From assembly GCA_015680685.1 (NCBI GenBank), contig MNCI01035006.1, forward strand, positions 39,263 through 103,262: a stretch of 64,000 nucleotides of DNA, written 5' to 3'. The position numbers were made by a program, and so were the translations under genes. The DNA is from Gnetum montanum. Lineage: Eukaryota; Streptophyta; Gnetopsida; Gnetales; Gnetaceae. Positions 59,918 to 64,000 of the stretch are shown piece after piece (position 1 is the first letter of the stretch; each line of letters starts with the position of its first letter). The notes below the pieces were generated by a model, which had not been told where the DNA came from, did not search any database, and saw only the letters and a list, made by a program, of their open reading frames with translations.

Positions 59918-60041
59918 GTTATAAGTGTGACACTTGGTTAAGTATGTGCTATTAGAATTAGTTAATGATTATGAAGATTGAATTTATGATTCTTAATACA
60001 AAAAACTCTATGAGATCAATTACTTAGCACACATTGACACA

Positions 60042-60059
60042 TTTCTAGCAACCACACCA
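60042..60059 (-). promoter_or_regulatory. Element C primer-binding site, tRNA-Asp type
   Basis: Minus strand TGGTGTGGTTGCTAGAAA directly follows the 5' LTR end and resembles the tRNA-Asp 3' complement with decay. Confidence 0.65.
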
Positions 60060-60060
60060 A

Positions 60061-60942
60061 TGATGAGTGATGGAGTAATCCCAACACTCTACCATACAAG
60101 TCATGAGTGCTAGCACATGATCAAATCATAATTTGTGATTGGACAATGTAATTATGCTAGTAATTGATATTGAGTTCATGATTGCTGCCTTTCCACTTTG
60201 AGTTAGTGAAGTCTATATATATGGTTTAACTTGTAGTGAGGCATATGTCAAGTGAATTTGTTAGGCTCATTTTACTCCTAAGCATGAACATAATGGAAAA
60301 AAAGTGAAGTGGTAAGTCTAAGTAATGACAAGAATGTAAGTCTATCCTAGCCTATAACAATGAGCATTTAGTCCTGGTTTACCTTACATGCCTTGGGCTC
60401 ATGTAATTGTTATTGGGTTACCAAGCATTATGCTATTGGTCGAACCAAGTAGTAATACTACTGAGATTACCAAACAATTACACTTAAGTACTCAAAATTA
60501 GTTGTACTCATTTTGCTTTACAAAGGAACAAAGAAAGTAAAGTACTTTGAAAATGTAAAGAGTTAACTAAGTAAACATGAAAATTAATTTAAGTAAAATA
60601 ATAAACCAAGTGGATGTTGTAATGATGAGAAGCAATCTCAATCTTTATTTTTGGTTATGAACTGTGCCCAAGTACATTTCGCTCAGATAAAGATTCTCCA
60701 CAATTGTTAAACATCATACTACAAGCATTCACTCTATTGCTAACTATGAAAACAAGTTGTAAGAGTTCTGCTAAGGGTAGAATGGAAACGTTGTTGATTG
60801 TATGCCCAAGTGTCAGTATTTATAGAGCTACATGCATTCAAAGACATCATATCAATGCTGATGTAGCATGGGTTACAACATCATATATACGACATTGTTG
60901 CCATGATATTGTATCATAACAGATGAAAATTTGACTTTAGCA
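60061..60942 (-). repeat. Element C 5' LTR
   Basis: 882 bp, plus-strand view TGATGAGTGATGG...GACTTTAGCA. The minus-strand TATA box CTATAAATAC is near 60820, with GATATNG-type palindromes in U3 at 60890-60915. Confidence 0.9.
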
Positions 60943-62776
60943 AAATCAATCCAAAATTAGTAACTTGAGCATTAGCATTAGTGAGTAAGGTACAAATTAG
61001 ATGAATTAAATAATCACCAAATTCCAATTTATAGAAACAAGAAATAATGAAATTCCATTTAATCTTATCATAAGCTTTAGCATAATCTAACTTACTAAAA
61101 GTAATATCCTATTTAGTATCAAAAGCCTACGAAATTCTCTTCCAAGATACTATAACAATATTTAAGATATTTCTACCTTTCAGAGAACTAGTCTACTTAG
61201 GTCTGATGATATCTTTAATAATCTTTTGAATTTAGCAAGTTGTATATTTAGCTAAAATTTTATAAATATTGTTAAAAAGAGTAATAGGCCTTTAATTAAC
61301 AATATGTTCAAGATCTCCATTATTAGGAAGAAGAAAAATCATACCTTTATTAATATTTTTACTAAGAGAAACTTTTATAATGGCTTCTTGAAAAACATGA
61401 AAGAGATAATCTTCAACAACATTCGAATCCTTCTTAAAATATTTAATTGGAAAACCATTAGAACTTGGAGCATTACCATCTACTAAACTAAAGGTTGTTG
61501 CTTTGATTTCTTCTACTATGATTTTTGATTCAAGGATATTTTGATTTGCTTCTATTATAAAATGAAGAATATGTGTAATAAGGGCTTTGAAGATTTCCTT
61601 ACTAAAGCCTTCATAAGAAAAATAGAAGAATAATGATTTGCTAAAAAACCATTAATAGTATCAAGATTTATAATGATGGAATCATTTATATAAAGTAATT
61701 CCATTTTAGATGCTTGATTCTATCTTTTTAGAAATTTAAAAAATTTCATACATGGTTCATCTTCAATTTTTAGTCAACCCATGCAACTATTAGTGAGAGT
61801 AGTGTTAGCTTCAAAAGAATCTTAACATTATTTAGCATAATAAGTTTTAGCCAAGTTTTTTTAAGTTTTAAAATCAAAAGGATTCTATTCTAAAATAATT
61901 TACATTTACTTAATAGATTCTTCAAAATTTTCTTCAACTTGACACTTATGCTTAGTAATTTACTTTCCAAATCATCTAGCATAATTTTTTACTCTATAAG
62001 TAGTTTGTTGCCATTGGTCAATCTAACCAATATCACTAATAGGCTTTTTTTCTACATTCAAGAAAAACTTTAAAATATTTTTTCATTAGATCCTGTGAAC
62101 ATATTAGGATTTATATGAAAAATATCATGCTTTTAAACCAAGGAAGAATTATTTCCAAAGAGAAAAATGGTCTAGAAAAGAAACATTTAGATGTACTTCT
62201 ACTTTTCTTGTATACTTCCAAAAAAAAAAAAAAACAAAACAAACAAACACGAGAGATGCAAAATATATCAAGATTACAATAAATTCTATCAATTCCTTAT
62301 TGATAATTACACCAAGTAGGATGCTCTCATTTGAATGATGTGGGAATAAACAACTAACTTCAAAAAGAAAATATTTTTATTTTAATTTACATCAATTTTT
62401 TTTCATGAGAAGATATATTAGGTGAAAGACCACTAAGTTTATCTAAGTGAATTTCAACCATATTAAAATCACATCTAATAATCCAATGAACTTTAGATAG
62501 AGATAGAAGATATTTCTAAACCTTTGACCTATCTTTCAAATTATTAAAAACATAAATATTATAGAGTCCAAAATATTCTTTTTTTCTACGAGTAGTAGAA
62601 GAAATAATATAGTTCTTTAAAATGCATTTACAAACAAAACAAGTATCATACACTAAAATCTTAATTTCTTACAAGAAAAGAAATCTAGAAATAAATGTTA
62701 GTTTCAAAGATACTTACCAATAATATTTACTTGGGATTTATTAGAAAGATCCCAAATATTCCATGATGGTAAATCA
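60943..62776 (-). pseudogene. L1-type LINE, 5' part (endonuclease and RT N-terminal half)
   Basis: Reading leftwards: DLPSWNIWDLSN near 62770-62735 is the start of the apurinic-type endonuclease (normally SWN.RGL). CDFNMVEIHLDKLSG near 62470-62430 is the GDFN catalytic box. RT follows: NINKGMIFLLPNNGDLEHIVN, then RPITLFNNIYKILAKY near 61350-61230, SSLKGRNILN, and KLDYAKAYDKIKWNFI near 61100-61040 with the first RT Asp. The order EN-RT in one strand identifies an L1-like element. Coding continues across element C at 15297 and LTR B at 14424, where FVDD is found. The 5' end is removed by element G. Stops abundant. Confidence 0.78.
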
Positions 62777-63621
62777 TGTTTTTTTATACACTTCAATATC
62801 AGAGTGGCCACGATATCGAGTATGAGATATCATGGCCCAAGATGTGATATTGTATATTCGATATCGCAGGGTTACTCCCGGGTCTATAAATACAGCCCTC
62901 GAGCACATGATTGAGAGTAGTTTTTGGTAGTTAAGTAGCGAAACTCTTGCAGTTTGTTCATTCGAGAGTTAGAATATTTTCCAAGTGCCCACAGTAGGAG
63001 GTCTAAGTGTGAATGGACATTTATTCAAGCATTGATGTACTTGAACACACCATTGTGTTGGCAATAAAGATGAACTCTTTGATTCATCGTTGTAGCACTT
63101 GAGACTTTCTTTCTTATGAATTTATATATTGTGATTTCATGCAATTCACATTAATGTTGTTTATGCAGTAATTAATTTTGATTAATCAAGAAAATCATTA
63201 AAATACACAAGCATGACCCCTTCGAACATATGTGTAACACTTGGTAGCTTAGAAATGACTAGCATTTGACAACACAGTAGTGTTTACATAGAGTTTAGCA
63301 TGTGTCTGGGAAGTGGGAATAGTTACTTGTGTTAGGCTAGAATAGATCATAGTTTCTTAACACTTACTCACTCTCACTTCCATTCTTGTTATAGGCAAAT
63401 AAATTGATAAAACACAAAATAATAAAAATCTTACGCCTCAATCACACTTAACCATACAATTGCATTCCACAAGTGGGATTGAGAAGACAATGAATGGACA
63501 ACACACATGCACTATTTAGCTCTAGCGTACTTAGTAATTATAGTTTGTGGAATTCAATTAGATTGCATGTTAAGGCCTATGATTCGTATGGTTGGGCATA
63601 GGGGTACCTTGCCACTCATCA
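62777..63621 (+). repeat. Element G 5' LTR
   Basis: The right end CTCATCA at 63621 is firm and is followed by a primer site. The left end is uncertain (TG at 62777 gives 845 bp, close to the 830 bp of LTR B). U3 has GATATCG palindromes at 62795-62870. TATA box TCTATAAATA near 62883-62892, CTCTTGCAGTTT start-region motif and AATAAAGATGAAC near 63065, all as in LTR B. Confidence 0.82.
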
Positions 63622-63622
63622 T

Positions 63623-63641
63623 TGGTGTCATTGCTAGGGAC
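63623..63641 (+). promoter_or_regulatory. Element G primer-binding site, tRNA-Asp type
   Basis: TGGTGTCATTGCTAGGGAC, the clearest copy: it differs from the tRNA-Asp 3' complement mainly by C-to-T and G-to-A changes at former CpG sites. Confidence 0.75.
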
Positions 63642-63789
63642 TATAGTTCTACGTGTGCTATCTAAATTAAGTGAAACTTAGTAACCTCATTGTTTGAATC
63701 CTAAGAGTCAAATCTTACGAAAACAAAAATTATTATTATAATTAAATTAAACCTTAACTACACACTACCTATAAGTTCATTAACACAAA

Positions 63790-64000
63790 ATGTCTTCTTC
63801 TCATAAGAGCCCATCTCCACCTAGGGCAGTCTGGGTGCCTTAGCAATACGAGGTGGTATATGCTCATCTCGATGAGTATGTACCCAACTTCACCTTCATC
63901 TTGCATTAAGATGAACTGCTGCAGTGGGATGACATGGAAGGAAACATTGTGTTGCCACCCAATCGATCTGTTCCAACGATGCTCCAGCTAATGCTCACAT
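63790..64000 (+). pseudogene. gag: Element G gag, N-terminal part (runs off the window)
   Basis: The ATG at 63790 opens MSSSHKSPSPPRAVWVP, and after a stop YEVVYAHLDEYVPNFTFILH, then DELLQWDDMEGNIVLPPNRS. This is the same N-terminal gag block as in D (29664 leftwards) and C (59917 leftwards). It has two in-frame TAG/TAA codons in about 70 codons but no frameshift so far. The rest of the element lies beyond the window. Confidence 0.8.

Larger units (their letters stand above)
15298..60942 (-). mobile_element. Element C: non-autonomous Athila-like retrotransposon, split by E
   Basis: Minus-strand element bounded by LTRs at 15298-16174 and 60061-60942. The tRNA-Asp-type primer site lies at 60042-60059 and a polypurine-like tract at 16175-16185. 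Without element E (17346-52449 plus duplication) it is about 10.5 kb. It carries gag (59917 leftwards), a protease relic (57050-57290), a long non-coding part and a 3' coiled-coil ORF, but no RT, RNase H or integrase. Compared with D, the pol block is missing while flanking parts are kept, so C looks like a second, independent non-autonomous derivative. Its flanks (AATTT left, AAATC right) are only a weak target duplication. It lies inside the LINE. Confidence 0.85.

Noticed and set aside
15298-60942. A single 45-kb giant element
   Set aside because: Internal LTR pairs with TCCTA and CCAAG/CTAAG duplications show nested separate elements.
15293-60947. A clean target duplication for element C
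   Set aside because: Flanks AATTT and AAATC agree at only three of five positions, so I do not claim it.

Overview
This is a stretch of a large, AT-rich plant nuclear genome made almost entirely of transposable elements stacked inside each other. I see no intact host gene, no tRNA or rRNA gene and no CRISPR array. CpG-poor relics, Athila- and Tat-type Ty3/gypsy elements and L1-type LINE debris point to a seed plant with a bloated genome. A gymnosperm is plausible, but the sequence does not prove it. No reading frame of the main elements is intact, so functional calls describe what the relics once encoded.

Layout. 1-1622: degenerate DNA with copies of a tRNA-derived SINE. 1623-8844: element A, a complete LTR retrotransposon (LTRs about 1.07 kb, 5-bp target duplication CTTCT) that carries gag but no pol. 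8845-12369: more SINEs, plus-strand LINE 3' ends and unassigned DNA. 12370-62776: one minus-strand L1-like LINE, split by insertions: a solo LTR (B, 14425-15254), a huge nested block (C, 15298-60942) and, at its right edge, the 5' LTR and gag start of element G (from about 62777 to the window end).

Inside the block: element C (minus strand, LTRs 15298-16174 and 60061-60942) has gag, protease and a 3' coiled-coil ORF but no reverse transcriptase. Element E (minus strand, LTRs 17346-32227 and 50918-52449, target duplication TCCTA) sits in the 3' ORF of C. Element D (minus strand, LTRs 17384-18341 and 29819-30763) sits in the left LTR of E. A second copy of that LTR site, without the insert, is readable near 50951. 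The age order is LINE, then C, then E, then D.

A, B, C, D and G share LTR landmarks. Where the primer site is present (A, C, D, G) it matches a decayed tRNA-Asp site. D is the only one here with RT, RNase H and integrase (Athila type), so it or a relative could have driven A and C in trans. E is different: a roughly 22-kb Tat/Ogre-like element with a Tat-type gag, an aspartic protease and RT-RNaseH-RNaseH-INT. Protease and RT are separated by about 11 kb. That interval holds a tandem array of about 185-bp monomers, each carrying a hairpin motif, and a multi-exon gene on the opposite strand (40960-46617) whose GT-AG splices mostly keep the frame. This antisense gene plus array inside the protease-RT interval is the most unusual thing in the window. 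Two runs of N (38137-39018 and 49912-50059) are assembly gaps, the first within the array.
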